Shown: piece by piece, positions 7,382 to 18,000 of the stretch
Layout: every line of letters starts with the position of its first letter
Numbering within the stretch: the stretch's first letter is position 1
NCBI GenBank assembly: GCA_035995205.1
Contig: DASYKS010000009.1
Location: forward strand, 1-64,000
Origin: DASYKS01 sp035995205
GTDB taxonomy: Bacteria; Acidobacteriota; Thermoanaerobaculia; Multivoradales; UBA5704
Length of the DNA: 64,000 nucleotides
Direction: 5' to 3'
The notes under the pieces: generated by a model
Told to the model about the DNA's origin: nothing
Databases searched by the model: none
Seen by the model: the letters and a program-made list of their open reading frames with translations, nothing else
Program-made: the position numbers and the translations under genes

Positions 7382-10348
7382 TCAATCGTCGCTGAGAAGA
7401 TCTTCCACCGAGGACACGACTGTAAACCGAGCCGGCATCTCGCCAACGGCGAGCGCCTCGAAATGGGCCTTCCCGCACTCGACCTTCGCCCATTCCTTCT
7501 CGCGCAGGTCGTCGGCAAAGAGACCGCCCTTGGTTTCGACCACGAAGTAGAGCCGCTCGGCGCCTTCTTTTTCGATCAGGACCGCCCAATCGGGGTTATA
7601 GGTGCCGAGGGGAGTCGGCAGGGTGAACCAGCCCGGGAGCTTGGCGTAGACCTTGATCGCCAGATTCTTTTCGAGCTGATCCGCGAAATTTGCTTCGGTT
7701 CCGGAGTCGTACACCACGTGCTCGTAGACCGACTTTTCGGTCGGGAGCAGGTTCCTGAGATACCCCGTCAGCTCGTTTTGCTCGAACAGCTCCTGGGCGT
7801 AGAAATGCTCGTCGCCTAGTCGTTGGTACTTGATACCGTCCACAACGGCGAGGCGTTTGCAGCGGTTGATCGCCTCCGCGACGATCTCGGTGAACTGCTG
7901 CGGGTTGCGTTTGAAGTCGTCCAGCCGCTCGCTTCCGGTGAGGATTCGATAGATGGTGCGCCGGGTCAGTTGAGTGCGGTCCTGTAAGTCGGTGAGCAGG
8001 TCGGGCAGCTCAATGTCCGCTTCGTCGAGCACGACGGTCGACCCCCCTTTAAGCTCGGTCGCTTCGACGCCTGCCAATCCGATCGCGATGTCGGCCTTGC
8101 GCCATTGCAGGCGCGTCCTCAAGATGGCCGGCGCCTCACGTACCGCATCGATGCAACTCGCGATCAGCTCCTCGTTGTCGAACTGCACGCGGTACGTTGT
8201 CTTGTGCTTGATTCGCTCCCAAAGCGCCTTGAACTCCGCGCTGTGCAAAATGGCCTGACGGGTGCGGACTTGACGGCGCTCGTCGGCGTTCTTGATCTCC
8301 AAGCGGCCGGCAAGCTTCTCCAGCACGGACGCGATCTGTCCAAACTGGGGCTGAAAGGACTCAGGCAGGTTCAACGTCCCGGCCTTGAGCGCCACCCGCA
8401 GGGCGTCTTGGACCTTGCCCTTGCGGTCGATATACCCCTGAGCCTTGAGATGGTCCCAAAGGGCGTTCGACGCTTCGATGCCGAGCGGTGCCGTCGCACC
8501 CGCGGGATCCGTTACGGCTATGGCGGCGAACTGCTCCTCGGCCACAATGCCAAAATCAATACCGGTGTCTTTCTCGATCTCCTTCTGTAGGTTCTCCGCG
8601 AACTGCTCGTAGCTCTCGCGCGCGATCACCGTCAGGGTGTTCACCTCGAAGCCGCGCAGCCGCTGGCCCTCCTGATTCACGCACAGCCGTAGGCCGCGGC
8701 CGATCGTCTGGCGGCGTTGGAGCTCTGTCCCCATCTCCCGCAGCGCGCAGATCTGGAACACATTCGGATTGTCCCAGCCCTCCCGAAGAGCCGAGTGGGA
8801 GAAGATGAACTTGAGCGGCGTCTCGAACGACAGAAGCTTTTCCTTCTCCTTCATGATCAGGTTGTAGGCACGCTCGGCGTTCTCGCGATTACCTTGGTTG
8901 GTCTCTTCGGTGTCGTGCCAGCCGCCCTTCTTGTCGATGGAGAAGTAGCCATCATGCACTTCTTCGGCGGCGTGGGTAAGGTCCACTTCCCCAAAGAGCG
9001 TGTGGTAGTCCGAAAGTTTTGATGCCCGGCGATACTCTTCTTCGAAAATCCGGGCATAATCCCCCTTCACGGGGATGTCCGCTTCATACTTCCGGTACTT
9101 CTCGACGGCGTCGACGAAGAACAGGGAGAGGACTTTGATCCCCCGCGGACGAAGACGCTTTTCTTTGTCGAGGTGTTCGCGGATGGTGCGACGGATCATC
9201 TCGCGCTGCACTGCCAGCGCATCGACATCCCCCCAGGCTTCTCCCGGCACAAGGAACCGTTCGCTGCCGGGTATCCGTAATTCCATGAACTCGTTGCCTT
9301 TGCCTACACGGATCTCGCCGATGCGGCAGTCTACGTAGATCGCCCGGCCCGTGGTCTCTTCCAGGTTATCGCCATCCTCTACCGAGACCTCCTGCCGCCT
9401 TACACCGCCCCCAACGGTCTGCCTATCTACCTCGACCCGCGCTGAGATCCTGCCGCGCTTGCTCTCGACCTTAATGAGACGCACGTACGGCTTGTTATGG
9501 GCGTCCTCTACGGTCGCCGACGCCACCTCAATCTGTTTGACCAGCTGCCTCTGGTAGGCATCCACCGCGTCCAGGCGATAGACCATGTGGTGCTTATCGA
9601 CGTGTGTGGCGGAGTAGCGGAGGGTACAGAGAGGATTCATCGCATCGAGTGCGGTTTTTCCAGCGCCCGAGAGACCACCATCTACCGTCTGGGGCTCGTC
9701 GACGATGATGATGGGGCGCGTCGCGCGCAATAGGTCGATCGGCTTCTCGCTTCCCGTCTTCTCGGTATCTTTGTAGAGGTTGTTGACGTCTCGCTTATTA
9801 ATGGCGCCGACGGTCACCACCATGATCTGGATCTGCGGACTGGTGGCGAAGTTACGAACCTGGCCGAGCTTGCCAGAATCGTAGAGAAAGTAGTCGAACG
9901 GCACTCCCGCATAGAGCCCCTTGAAGTGCTCTTCGGTAATCTGTAGCGACTTGTATACGCCTTCTTTGATCGCCACCGAGGGGACCACGATGACGAACTT
10001 GGTGAAGCCATATCGCTTGTTCAATTCGAAGATCGTTCGAAGGTAGACGTAGGTTTTGCCGGTGCCGGTCTCCATTTCGACGGTGAAGTCGCCGGATTCG
10101 AGCGATCCGGAGGGCGGGAGGCCGTTCCGGAGCTGGATGTCACTTAGGTTCTTGAGCAGCTCGTCGTCGAGCAGCGTCAGCCGGTTGCCGATACCGAGGT
10201 CGTTCAATCCCAGCTCTAGCTGCGGGCCGGTGGATTCACGAATGACGGTGAATTCGGTACGACAGGTCTCCTGTCCCCGGAAGAGATCGCAGACAGCTTC
10301 TATCGCCTGCCGTTGGTAGTTGAGGTTGGGCTCGAAGTGGAGCTTCAT
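7382..10348 (-). CDS. res: Type III restriction enzyme, Res (helicase-nuclease) subunit
   Basis: A 988-residue ATP-dependent DNA translocase and nuclease, the length expected of Res. Walker A METGTGKT is at residues 92-99 and the DEAD-box motif IVDEPQ near 215-220. Motif IV-VI elements include FSHSALREGWDNPNVFQICAL and QTIGRGLRLCVNQ. The C-terminal nuclease core (NPDWAVLIEKEG followed by YFVVETKG) is PD-(D/E)xK-like. In type III systems Res cuts only in complex with Mod, after translocation between two inversely oriented unmethylated sites. Mod lies 170 bp upstream on the same strand. All motifs appear intact, so the subunit should be active. Confidence 0.93.
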   Translation of the reverse strand: MKLHFEPNLNYQRQAIEAVCDLFRGQETCRTEFTVIRESTGPQLELGLNDLGIGNRLTLLDDELLKNLSDIQLRNGLPPSGSLESGDFTVEMETGTGKTYVYLRTIFELNKRYGFTKFVIVVPSVAIKEGVYKSLQITEEHFKGLYAGVPFDYFLYDSGKLGQVRNFATSPQIQIMVVTVGAINKRDVNNLYKDTEKTGSEKPIDLLRATRPIIIVDEPQTVDGGLSGAGKTALDAMNPLCTLRYSATHVDKHHMVYRLDAVDAYQRQLVKQIEVASATVEDAHNKPYVRLIKVESKRGRISARVEVDRQTVGGGVRRQEVSVEDGDNLEETTGRAIYVDCRIGEIRVGKGNEFMELRIPGSERFLVPGEAWGDVDALAVQREMIRRTIREHLDKEKRLRPRGIKVLSLFFVDAVEKYRKYEADIPVKGDYARIFEEEYRRASKLSDYHTLFGEVDLTHAAEEVHDGYFSIDKKGGWHDTEETNQGNRENAERAYNLIMKEKEKLLSFETPLKFIFSHSALREGWDNPNVFQICALREMGTELQRRQTIGRGLRLCVNQEGQRLRGFEVNTLTVIARESYEQFAENLQKEIEKDTGIDFGIVAEEQFAAIAVTDPAGATAPLGIEASNALWDHLKAQGYIDRKGKVQDALRVALKAGTLNLPESFQPQFGQIASVLEKLAGRLEIKNADERRQVRTRQAILHSAEFKALWERIKHKTTYRVQFDNEELIASCIDAVREAPAILRTRLQWRKADIAIGLAGVEATELKGGSTVVLDEADIELPDLLTDLQDRTQLTRRTIYRILTGSERLDDFKRNPQQFTEIVAEAINRCKRLAVVDGIKYQRLGDEHFYAQELFEQNELTGYLRNLLPTEKSVYEHVVYDSGTEANFADQLEKNLAIKVYAKLPGWFTLPTPLGTYNPDWAVLIEKEGAERLYFVVETKGGLFADDLREKEWAKVECGKAHFEALAVGEMPARFTVVSSVEDLLSDD

Positions 10349-10384
10349 GACTTCGGCACTCTTCTACGGAGGTTGACACTTCCC

Positions 10385-10475
10385 GATCCCCCAAGCGTCC
10401 TCGGATCAGCGCTCTCTCTCTGCGAACCATCCGGAATTGCCGGATAGTTGCTCCAGGATCGTCCATGATCTTGCC
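10385..10475 (-). pseudogene. Possible fragment of a RhuM-type protein between mod and res
   Basis: In the 170-bp mod-res gap the minus strand encodes MDDPGATIRQFRMVRRE, followed by a degenerate GDREVS stretch. This resembles the part of RhuM-family (virulence-associated, KilA-like) proteins just before their YNLD..VGYRV block, and RhuM genes are often found between mod and res. Only about 25 residues fit, so this may be chance. Confidence 0.22.
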
Positions 10476-10517
10476 CAGCCGGGGAAAGAGAGCCGTTCGC
10501 CGTGAACCGCTTCCCGC

Positions 10518-12515
10518 TCACAAGCTCCTCACTTTAGCCAGCCCGTGCTGCGCAAGGATGGCCGCGAGGTTCGTCTTCGCCACATCGTCGGCGAAGGCGC
10601 TGTCCCGGAAGACGCAAGTGGTGTCCCCCGCCGGGGCGAGCTCCTGGTGCCAGGCAACAATGCCCTGTGCCAAGGGCTCGACTTCATCGCGGCTGATCTG
10701 CTCCGCCAGGCAAGCGAACAGCACGCCACCGCCAATGCCGTGAACTTCTTTGCCTGCGAGGGTGCGCTTCTCGAGAGGCACACACAGATCGAGACCGAGT
10801 TTGAGGAGCAGCTCGTATAGGATGTCCGTCTCGGTGCGGCCGGTCTTCAGATGTTCGACCGATTCGAGTAACGTCTGGCCGAGGTGGGCGCGATCCGGCT
10901 CCCACGCACGGATATTGCTGGAGTCGAGTTTGAAGACGCGGAAGCCGATATCGCCAGGGAAGAGAGGACTCTCCTCCTGGATCTTCTCTCCAGCACGTGC
11001 CAGACGCCTTTTGGTCAAATCAGCGATAGTAGGATACCCAGCTTTCCATGCAGCGGACTCGTCCCACGTGCCATCTGATCTCTGAGTCCGCGTTGGCTCA
11101 GGAAGCTGCACAAGAACAAATCGACGATGTGTCCCAAGCTGTCCATTGACACTAAACACTGCATGTCCAGTGCTACCTGACCCTGCAAAGAAGTCAAGGA
11201 TTACATCATCAGGCTGCGTGACCAATTCGATCAACTCAGACAAGATCTCTATATTCTTCGGGAAAGGGAAACACCCTTTACCTACCAACTCCTCAACCTC
11301 CAATGTAGCAGATCGCCCATCTCGGTAGAATACCGAAGAGTAAGGCTCTGAGCTAATCTCGGCGAGATAGCTTTTCCTGTTTGGAATGGTAGTTTCGTCA
11401 GGTCCGAAATGAATTCTTGGGGGTACTTGTTCCAATGCCCATTTCGTCTTGGCCTCGTCCCATCGCCAACCCGTAGAAGGTAGTTTGCAGGGCTTCCCGG
11501 TAACAGGATGAGGGATGTCATGCCGAGGTCTATTGGGCCTCCCATCATCTGGCCCTGCAAAATCAGCGGCGAAATACAATCCTCGATCATCAGACCAATT
11601 GTAGTGCTTATGGCTTTTTCGCGCGTCTGTCTCATTTAATGCTCGATACCACTCCTGCATCTTCTCTCGCACCTTTGAGTGATCATTTCTAAGACTTTCT
11701 CGAAACTCCTCATATTTGGCTAACACTTCTGCGGCGCCAGCCTTCTTCCGTCGCCATTCCAAATTTGCAATCCTATCCCGGACATAACAGACGATATATT
11801 CGTGCGTTGTTGCGATCAGTCTTGCATCGCCCTTCTTCGATCTCTGCCAAACGATTTGTGCAACAAAATTTTCCTCGCCAAAGATCTCATCTAGCATTGC
11901 TCTAAGGTTCTGACCTTCACTGTCGTTAATGCTTACAAAGATAGTGCCGTCGTGATGGAGCAAGGTTTTTGCTAGTTTTAGCCGCGGGTACATCATATTG
12001 AGCCAGTCTGTATGGAATCGGCCGCTGACCTCCGTGTTGCTGGTAATTTTTCGTCCACCCTCAATCTGGCCGGTAAGCTCTAAATAGTTCCTAATATTGT
12101 CGCCAAAATCATCGTGATAAACGAAGTCTCTACCAGTGTTATAAGGAGGATCGATATAAATGAGCTTCACTTTTCCTGCGTAGCTCTTCTGCAGGAGTTT
12201 GAGGACCTCCAGGTTGTCGCCTTCGATCATCAGGTTCTGCGTAGTATCCCAATCTACGCTCTCTTCCGGGCACGGCCTTAGAGTCCCTATGCTCGGCGTG
12301 AGCGCCAACTGCCGGGCTTTCCGTTTGCCGTGCCAGTTGAGACCGTATTTCTCCTCACGCTCGTCCACCGCGCCACCGAGCAGGGCCTTGAGCACTTCGA
12401 AGTCGACCTTGCCCTCGGTGAACGCCTCGGGAAACAGCACCTTCAACTGCTCGACGTTCTCTGCCACCAAGTCGGCGGATTGGGTTTCGGGGTCGCTCTC
12501 GGCCAGCTTTTTCAT
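10518..12515 (-). CDS. mod: Type III DNA N6-adenine methyltransferase, Mod subunit
   Basis: A 665-residue beta-class methyltransferase that also provides target recognition to Res. Motif IV IYIDPPYNTG lies near residue 123 and the AdoMet-binding motif DFFAGSGSTGHAV near 440, the order expected for beta-class enzymes. The region between them should hold the target-recognition domain. I place the start at ATG 12515 (MKKLAESDPETQSADLV), 14 bp after the DUF4391 stop; the frame is open further upstream but that part overlaps DUF4391. The block at about 11,040-12,190 is visibly AT-richer than the ends of the gene, suggesting exchange of the central part. The C-terminus (LAAILAQHGLAKVRSL) looks complete. 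Confidence 0.93.
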   Translation of the reverse strand: MKKLAESDPETQSADLVAENVEQLKVLFPEAFTEGKVDFEVLKALLGGAVDEREEKYGLNWHGKRKARQLALTPSIGTLRPCPEESVDWDTTQNLMIEGDNLEVLKLLQKSYAGKVKLIYIDPPYNTGRDFVYHDDFGDNIRNYLELTGQIEGGRKITSNTEVSGRFHTDWLNMMYPRLKLAKTLLHHDGTIFVSINDSEGQNLRAMLDEIFGEENFVAQIVWQRSKKGDARLIATTHEYIVCYVRDRIANLEWRRKKAGAAEVLAKYEEFRESLRNDHSKVREKMQEWYRALNETDARKSHKHYNWSDDRGLYFAADFAGPDDGRPNRPRHDIPHPVTGKPCKLPSTGWRWDEAKTKWALEQVPPRIHFGPDETTIPNRKSYLAEISSEPYSSVFYRDGRSATLEVEELVGKGCFPFPKNIEILSELIELVTQPDDVILDFFAGSGSTGHAVFSVNGQLGTHRRFVLVQLPEPTRTQRSDGTWDESAAWKAGYPTIADLTKRRLARAGEKIQEESPLFPGDIGFRVFKLDSSNIRAWEPDRAHLGQTLLESVEHLKTGRTETDILYELLLKLGLDLCVPLEKRTLAGKEVHGIGGGVLFACLAEQISRDEVEPLAQGIVAWHQELAPAGDTTCVFRDSAFADDVAKTNLAAILAQHGLAKVRSL

Positions 12516-12529
12516 CGGGTCCTCGTTCC

Positions 12530-13321
12530 TCAAAGCCCAGCCAGGGCGACAGCCCGTGCCGCTTCCACGCGCTTCAGTTCCAAGTTCAAATCCACCCGGC
12601 GTGCCATCTGCCTCTCCTTCGAGGCGGCAGCGCGAATCCGGGCGATCTCCACATCGAGCCGCGCACATTCTCGCAGTGCTGCGCGCCGAGAGGCGGCGAC
12701 CTCAAGATTGGCGGCGACCGAAAACACCCCTGTCATCCGGGCGGCCTGCAAGGCGAGTAGCGTGTCGATCCAGCCCTGATAGAGCACATACAGTGTCGCA
12801 CGCGGCTGGCGCCCTAGGGCCAATGCGCTGCCAAAGTTGGACCAGAGTTCCGATTCGGCAGGCGCCCCGCCCTCCACCGAGACGACCTCGCCATCGAGCA
12901 CCGTCTTGGCCGATTCACCCTGAGACCACCGCTTGTGCGCGGCAGACAGACCGAGTTCCGCCCCCTGCTCGGTCAGTAGGAGCACCGGATAGGGGATAGC
13001 TCGATGCGTCAACTCAACCAACCGGACGGCCTTCGCTCCCGCTCGCAGGGTGAGGCGCATCACCGCGATCTCCAGATACTCGCGAACCTCATCGCGATAC
13101 TCGGTCACACCGATGTTCGCTGGCTTGAGCGCCGCCAGCCAAACCAGCTCTTCGACGCCTTCGGTGATGTGGCGCTTGTCCGTAGCCGTCGGTGCACCAT
13201 GTTCCAGAAGGACCTTCTTGGGCACACGCAGATCGACGCGACTCCCGGCCGGCAGATCGAGCGCCACCATGAAATCTTCGGCCGTCAAGATCTGGTCACC
13301 CCACCGCTCCCCCAAAAGCAC
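12530..13321 (-). CDS. DUF4391 domain protein of a type III R-M associated locus
   Basis: A protein of up to 263 residues with LDLPAGSRVDLRVPKKVLLEHG, APTATDKRHITEGVEELVW and LVELTHRAIPYPVLLL, matching DUF4391, which recurs next to type III mod genes and SNF2 helicases. The C-terminal 60 residues are an Arg/Glu/Ala-rich coiled coil ending just before mod. Biochemical function is unknown. The start is uncertain: GTG 13321 overlaps the upstream gene by 26 bp, while TTG 13288 or ATG 13270 would avoid or reduce the overlap and fit the family's usual short N-terminus. It is presumably co-transcribed with its neighbours. Confidence 0.8.
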   Translation of the reverse strand: MLLGERWGDQILTAEDFMVALDLPAGSRVDLRVPKKVLLEHGAPTATDKRHITEGVEELVWLAALKPANIGVTEYRDEVREYLEIAVMRLTLRAGAKAVRLVELTHRAIPYPVLLLTEQGAELGLSAAHKRWSQGESAKTVLDGEVVSVEGGAPAESELWSNFGSALALGRQPRATLYVLYQGWIDTLLALQAARMTGVFSVAANLEVAASRRAALRECARLDVEIARIRAAASKERQMARRVDLNLELKRVEAARAVALAGL

Positions 13322-15080
13322 GAATCGTCTCTTCGCTATCCCTTCCGGACACTGCCTTCCCCATCGCCCCTTCGATTAGCTCCAAGAGCGAGGTGGCACG
13401 AGCACGGATAAACGAGTCGAAATCATTGGCTCGAAGTTCAGGCACGGGAACAGCATGCGATCGCAGAAACTCATCAAGGCTGCCACTTGAGACCTGCTTG
13501 TTCCGCTCAATTCGTTCCAAGTACACACTGGGCGCGTCGCCGCCGATATACCGATTCGTCTCTGCGGAGAGTGGCGCCTTGTTCACCACGCTGTTCCACT
13601 TCTCACGAGAATATTTCTGCTTTTCGCACCATGCTCGGGGGAAGATATGGTGAATGTCGACGGCATTATTGAAATATGTATTGATGTCGATCGGCGTGCC
13701 ACCGATAAAGTCGCGGCTGCCATTCTTCATCAGCAAGGCCGCAAGCCCCTTGTAGGCAGCTGCGAGACGAGATTGAAGTGAGAGCAGACGAGTTGGAGCG
13801 AAGCTCGCGTCTCGAACTGAACGCGGTTCCAAATCACTCTCGATCCAATGGACAACATCGGGAAGATCCATGCCGAATCGCGTCTCGTTGGCACCCCCGT
13901 ACAGTTCTCCGAAGACTCCGCACCAGTACCAACGAAGCAGCTTCTGCTTCACGCCGTGCTGCGTGACGCGATCCACCAATCGCGCACAAATAGCGGCGAG
14001 CGGGATCAGCTGAGTGGCATACGGTAGGCTCTTCGGATCGAAAATCTTCTCCTCCGCGAGCAGCTCCGCGGCCTTCTTAAAGCCCGCCTCAACTCGTCCT
14101 TGGAGCTGCTTGAAGTCGCTCAACTCAAGGCGAAGGACGTCGGCCCTCTTGCAGGATACCGCCGACTTGCTGTGCAGGTGGCGCTCAAAACTGGCAAGCA
14201 GCGTAACTGCCGTCAGAAAGCTCGTTCCATCGACGGCCGCAAGCACGTCGTGCTTGGCCGTGAGACGCTCTTTTCGACCTTCCCAGTCCTCTCTCAGATT
14301 GAATTCATTGACCGCGAAGGTCGCGGTCATCAACTCGAAGACCGTTAGCGTCACGCCGCCTGTGTTGACCTTCTCGAAGACCTGACAGACAGCCTCACGC
14401 GGCGTATCCTGCGTAAGTTCTATGGACGGCACCTTGAACTGTTGGAATCGCATCCAAACTTCCTGCTCAAAACGCATGAGGAACATCGATTCATCCGCCG
14501 CATGACCATGATGAATCGCGTAGCCCATTTTCCACTTCATGAGCCCCTCGGTATCAAACGTCAATGCGATCGGGAATAGGCGTTGCTCATATTGAAGGGC
14601 CGGTGTACTGACATCCAAGTCTACCTTCCGACCAAAATCCGAGGTCACACGAAGGGACTCTGGGACTGAGAGCACGGCATCTTCTCGGTCCGCAGTCGGG
14701 TCGAGGCATTTCCTCATATCGAGAAAGTAGACCCTCGAGATATCCACACCCTTTTCAGTCCGGGTCTTCACTGACAACCCACTTCGAAGGGAGAGGTACA
14801 TAGAGGTAAGGCGTTGCTGCCCATCAAGCACAAGCGTCTTCGGCTTAGGCGCAGGCTGTAGGGAGACGCCCTCGAACAATCGGGGCTGAAACGGCACGCC
14901 ACCCGCTTCGAGAAACATCACTGCTCCAATTGGATAGGAGAGGGATAGGCTCGCGATCAGCGACTTTATGTGCAGGTCGTCCCAGACCCAACCCCGCTGA
15001 AAATCTGGCAACTGCAACTCGCCCTTGGCAATCGCGTCTAGTACGTCCTTGAGCCCCGGCTCGCCAACCTTAAAACCCAT
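13296..15080 (-). CDS. DUF262/HNH (GmrSD-like) nuclease-type defence protein
   Basis: A 594-residue protein. The N-terminal DUF262 (ParB/Srx-like NTPase) shows LPDFQRGWVW at residues 24-33 and LVLDGQQRLTS with DGQQR at 86-90. The C-terminal domain contains NAVDIHHIFPRAWC (His477-His478) followed by NSVVNKAPLS.TNRYIG, an HNH-type (DUF1524-like) nuclease signature. Fusions of this kind resemble GmrSD, a type IV restriction enzyme that cleaves modified phage DNA, and are frequent in defence islands. The stop overlaps the DUF4391 gene and the start lies 3 bp after the helicase stop, so it belongs to the same transcript. GC content is lower than in the flanking genes. The exact target is unknown. 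Confidence 0.82.
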   Translation of the reverse strand: MGFKVGEPGLKDVLDAIAKGELQLPDFQRGWVWDDLHIKSLIASLSLSYPIGAVMFLEAGGVPFQPRLFEGVSLQPAPKPKTLVLDGQQRLTSMYLSLRSGLSVKTRTEKGVDISRVYFLDMRKCLDPTADREDAVLSVPESLRVTSDFGRKVDLDVSTPALQYEQRLFPIALTFDTEGLMKWKMGYAIHHGHAADESMFLMRFEQEVWMRFQQFKVPSIELTQDTPREAVCQVFEKVNTGGVTLTVFELMTATFAVNEFNLREDWEGRKERLTAKHDVLAAVDGTSFLTAVTLLASFERHLHSKSAVSCKRADVLRLELSDFKQLQGRVEAGFKKAAELLAEEKIFDPKSLPYATQLIPLAAICARLVDRVTQHGVKQKLLRWYWCGVFGELYGGANETRFGMDLPDVVHWIESDLEPRSVRDASFAPTRLLSLQSRLAAAYKGLAALLMKNGSRDFIGGTPIDINTYFNNAVDIHHIFPRAWCEKQKYSREKWNSVVNKAPLSAETNRYIGGDAPSVYLERIERNKQVSSGSLDEFLRSHAVPVPELRANDFDSFIRARATSLLELIEGAMGKAVSGRDSEETIRAFGGAVG

Positions 15081-15083
15081 AGA

Positions 15084-18000
15084 TTATTTTCCTTCCTTCG
15101 GCTCATCAGAAAGAACCTTCAAGTACGCCAATACCTCAAAGTCGTTGATCCCGGCGAATTCCCCCTTGAGGGCGTGAGTACCGCCGGGAGAGAAGAGACT
15201 CGCAATCGCGCGCTCTTGGTTCTTACCGACGATAGAGGCCACCGCGGCCGCGAGAAGGCCCTGGGCCGCCTTCATGTCCCCGCCCTGCTTGGTGGCCTTG
15301 TCGAAGCGCCCGCTGGCCTCGGTATCCGGCTGATCGCGATGGAGGCAGAGACGCTTGAGGCAATCGAGGATCTGCTTCGCCTGGGTGTAGGGCAAGAGCA
15401 CCGTGCCGTCTTCCCCGACATGCACCAGGTAGTAGGCGCCGAGGGGATAGCCGGCGTCCGCGCTACGCTTGGCCGCTTCGCCTTCGGCGCGCAGGCAGTA
15501 GATGATCCCGGGTTCGATGTCGGCCTCTTCTGTCATCACGACCGCCGAGGTCCCGAACGGCAGACTGTCGAGCACACCCGGATGATCCTTGAGGTACTGC
15601 GCCAGATCGATGCGAAAATCGGTAAGCGTCAGATCGGCGATCGAGACACCGGAGGACAGATCCTCCAGGTCGATGACCGTGTCCTGAAGCTTCAAGAGCT
15701 GCGTCCGGCGATACTCCAAATCGTTCATCTCGTTGCCGGGTTGCTCCTCAATCAGGTTCTCCTCGCCCGTCGCGGAAATGTCGAGCAGCACCATCTTTCC
15801 GCTCACCCGCTGCTCTAGATTGATGTATTCCTCCAGCTCGATGTTGGGCCAGAAGTTGACGAGCTGAATCCGCTCGTTCGGCGAGCCGAGGCGGTCGACG
15901 CGGCCGAAGCGCTGGATAATCCGCACGGGATTCCAATGGATGTCGTAGTTGATCAGCCAGTCGCAGTCCTGCAGATTCTGCCCTTCGGAAATGCAGTCGG
16001 TTGCGATCAAGAGATCGATCTCGCCCTCCCCCGCCAGCTCCGCGGGTCTCTCCTTGGATCGCGGCGAGAACGCCGTAAGGATCGATGCGAGATCCCTGCG
16101 GAGGTCAGGAAGCGTGGTTTGATTCCGCCCCGAACCGGTGACGAGAGCGGTCTCGATGCCAAGAGTCGCCTTTGCCCACGGCGCGAGCTGATCGTAGAGA
16201 TAGTGGGCGGTATCGGCAAAAGCAGTGAAGACAAGGACCTTTCGATTGCCGGGATTGATGGGGTGATTGCACTTGCCCTCGATCATCTCGCGCAGGGCTT
16301 CGAGCTTCGCATCGCGCGAGGCATCGACCTGGGCGGCCGCCGCGTAGAGCGCGGCCAACCGATCACGATCCTCGATCAGCTCCTGCCGCCAGCGGACGAG
16401 GTCCACATCCTTAAGCAGCACTTTGACTTTGCGACCCACGAGCAGGCTCTCGAAAATGGGATCTTCGATGTCTACATCGTCGATCTCGATCTCCTCCATC
16501 TCCTCGGCGTGGTTATCGATCCGGGCAAGTGTCGCCTCGACATCCCGCAGTTGGCGCTGGACCGTGAGGGCGAACGAAGACACGGCGCTCTCCATCCGCT
16601 TGAGAACGTTCACACGCAGTAGGTGGATCAGGCTCTCCTCGCGGTCGGCTTGGCGAAAGAAACGCTCACCGCCGGAGATCTCGGTGCTGTACTTCCTGTC
16701 GTACGCCTCTTTTTTGTGAGGCAGCACGTAGCGTAGTGGGGCATAGGCGGCGAGCTTGAGGCGGCGGATTTCGAGATTGATCTCCCGAATCGAACGATAC
16801 TGGCCGGCACTGTCCACGTCCGCTTTGATGTTGATCGGCTTCAGCCGGTCCGGGAACCGGCCGGTCTCCGCCGTCCCGTAATATTTCTCGATGTGCTTGC
16901 GGGAGCGAGCGATGGTAAGCAGGTCGAGCAGGGTGAAATAGTCGAAACCCAACATCTCGATAAGGCGCGTAGGCGTTCGTTCGCTTTCCTCGACCTTTTC
17001 CCAAAGATTGAACTGCTTTTGCGCCAGAAGCGTGGTTCTTGTGATACTGGCAATGCCGTGATCTGCCAGAGCCCCGTCCTGGCCCTCGGTGGCAAACGAG
17101 ATCTGGTTGCGCAAATCGGCCAAGCGATTGTTCACCGGTGTAGCCGACAGCATGAGGACTCGAGTCTTAACGCCTTCCTGAATGATCCTGCGCATCAGCC
17201 GGTCGTAGCGGGTCTCGCCGCCTTGGCGCGGGGTCTTCTTATTGCGGAAGTTGTGGGACTCGTCGATCACAATCAGGTCGTAGTTGCCCCAGTTGACGTT
17301 CGCAAGGTCAATATCGCCGGACAGACCCCCATCGCGCGAGAGGTCGGTGTGGTTCAGGACGTCATAATTGAACCGGTCGGGCGCCAGGAAGTTACGTCGG
17401 TCGTTCGCCTTGTAGAGCGTCCAGTTGTCACGCAGACGTTTGGGCACCAGGACCAGCACACGATCGTTCCGTAGCTCGTAATATTTGATGATCGCGAGCG
17501 CCTCGAATGTCTTTCCCAGGCCCACGCTGTCGGCGATGATGCAGCCACCGTAGCGGCTGAGCTTATCCAAGGCACCCACTACCGCGTCGCGCTGAAACCG
17601 GTAGAGCTTCTTCCAGACCACCGTGTTGCGAATGCCCGTCGCCGAGTTGACGATGCGCTCCTCGTCCAGGTCATCGCCACGATCGCGAAAGATGTGGTGC
17701 AACATCAGGGCGTAGACGGAGAGAGGATCGCGATAGGCGGCCAGCGAGCGCAGGGCGGTGATCCACTCCATTTTGGCACCCGTGCCGGCCGGAAGACTGG
17801 CCCATTGGGTGTCGAACCACTGACTGAGCGAGGCGGCTTCTTCCGGGTTCTCCGAGGCCTGGATCAGGTTCATGGGGTTCCCCGGCGTCAACCCCAACCC
17901 GTCGGTGCTAAAAGCCAGCGAGCCGAGCAGAACCTGCAAGGGGTGCGAATCACTATCGCGGAGAACCAGGGCTCCCTGCGGCACCGATCCAGAAGCCCGC

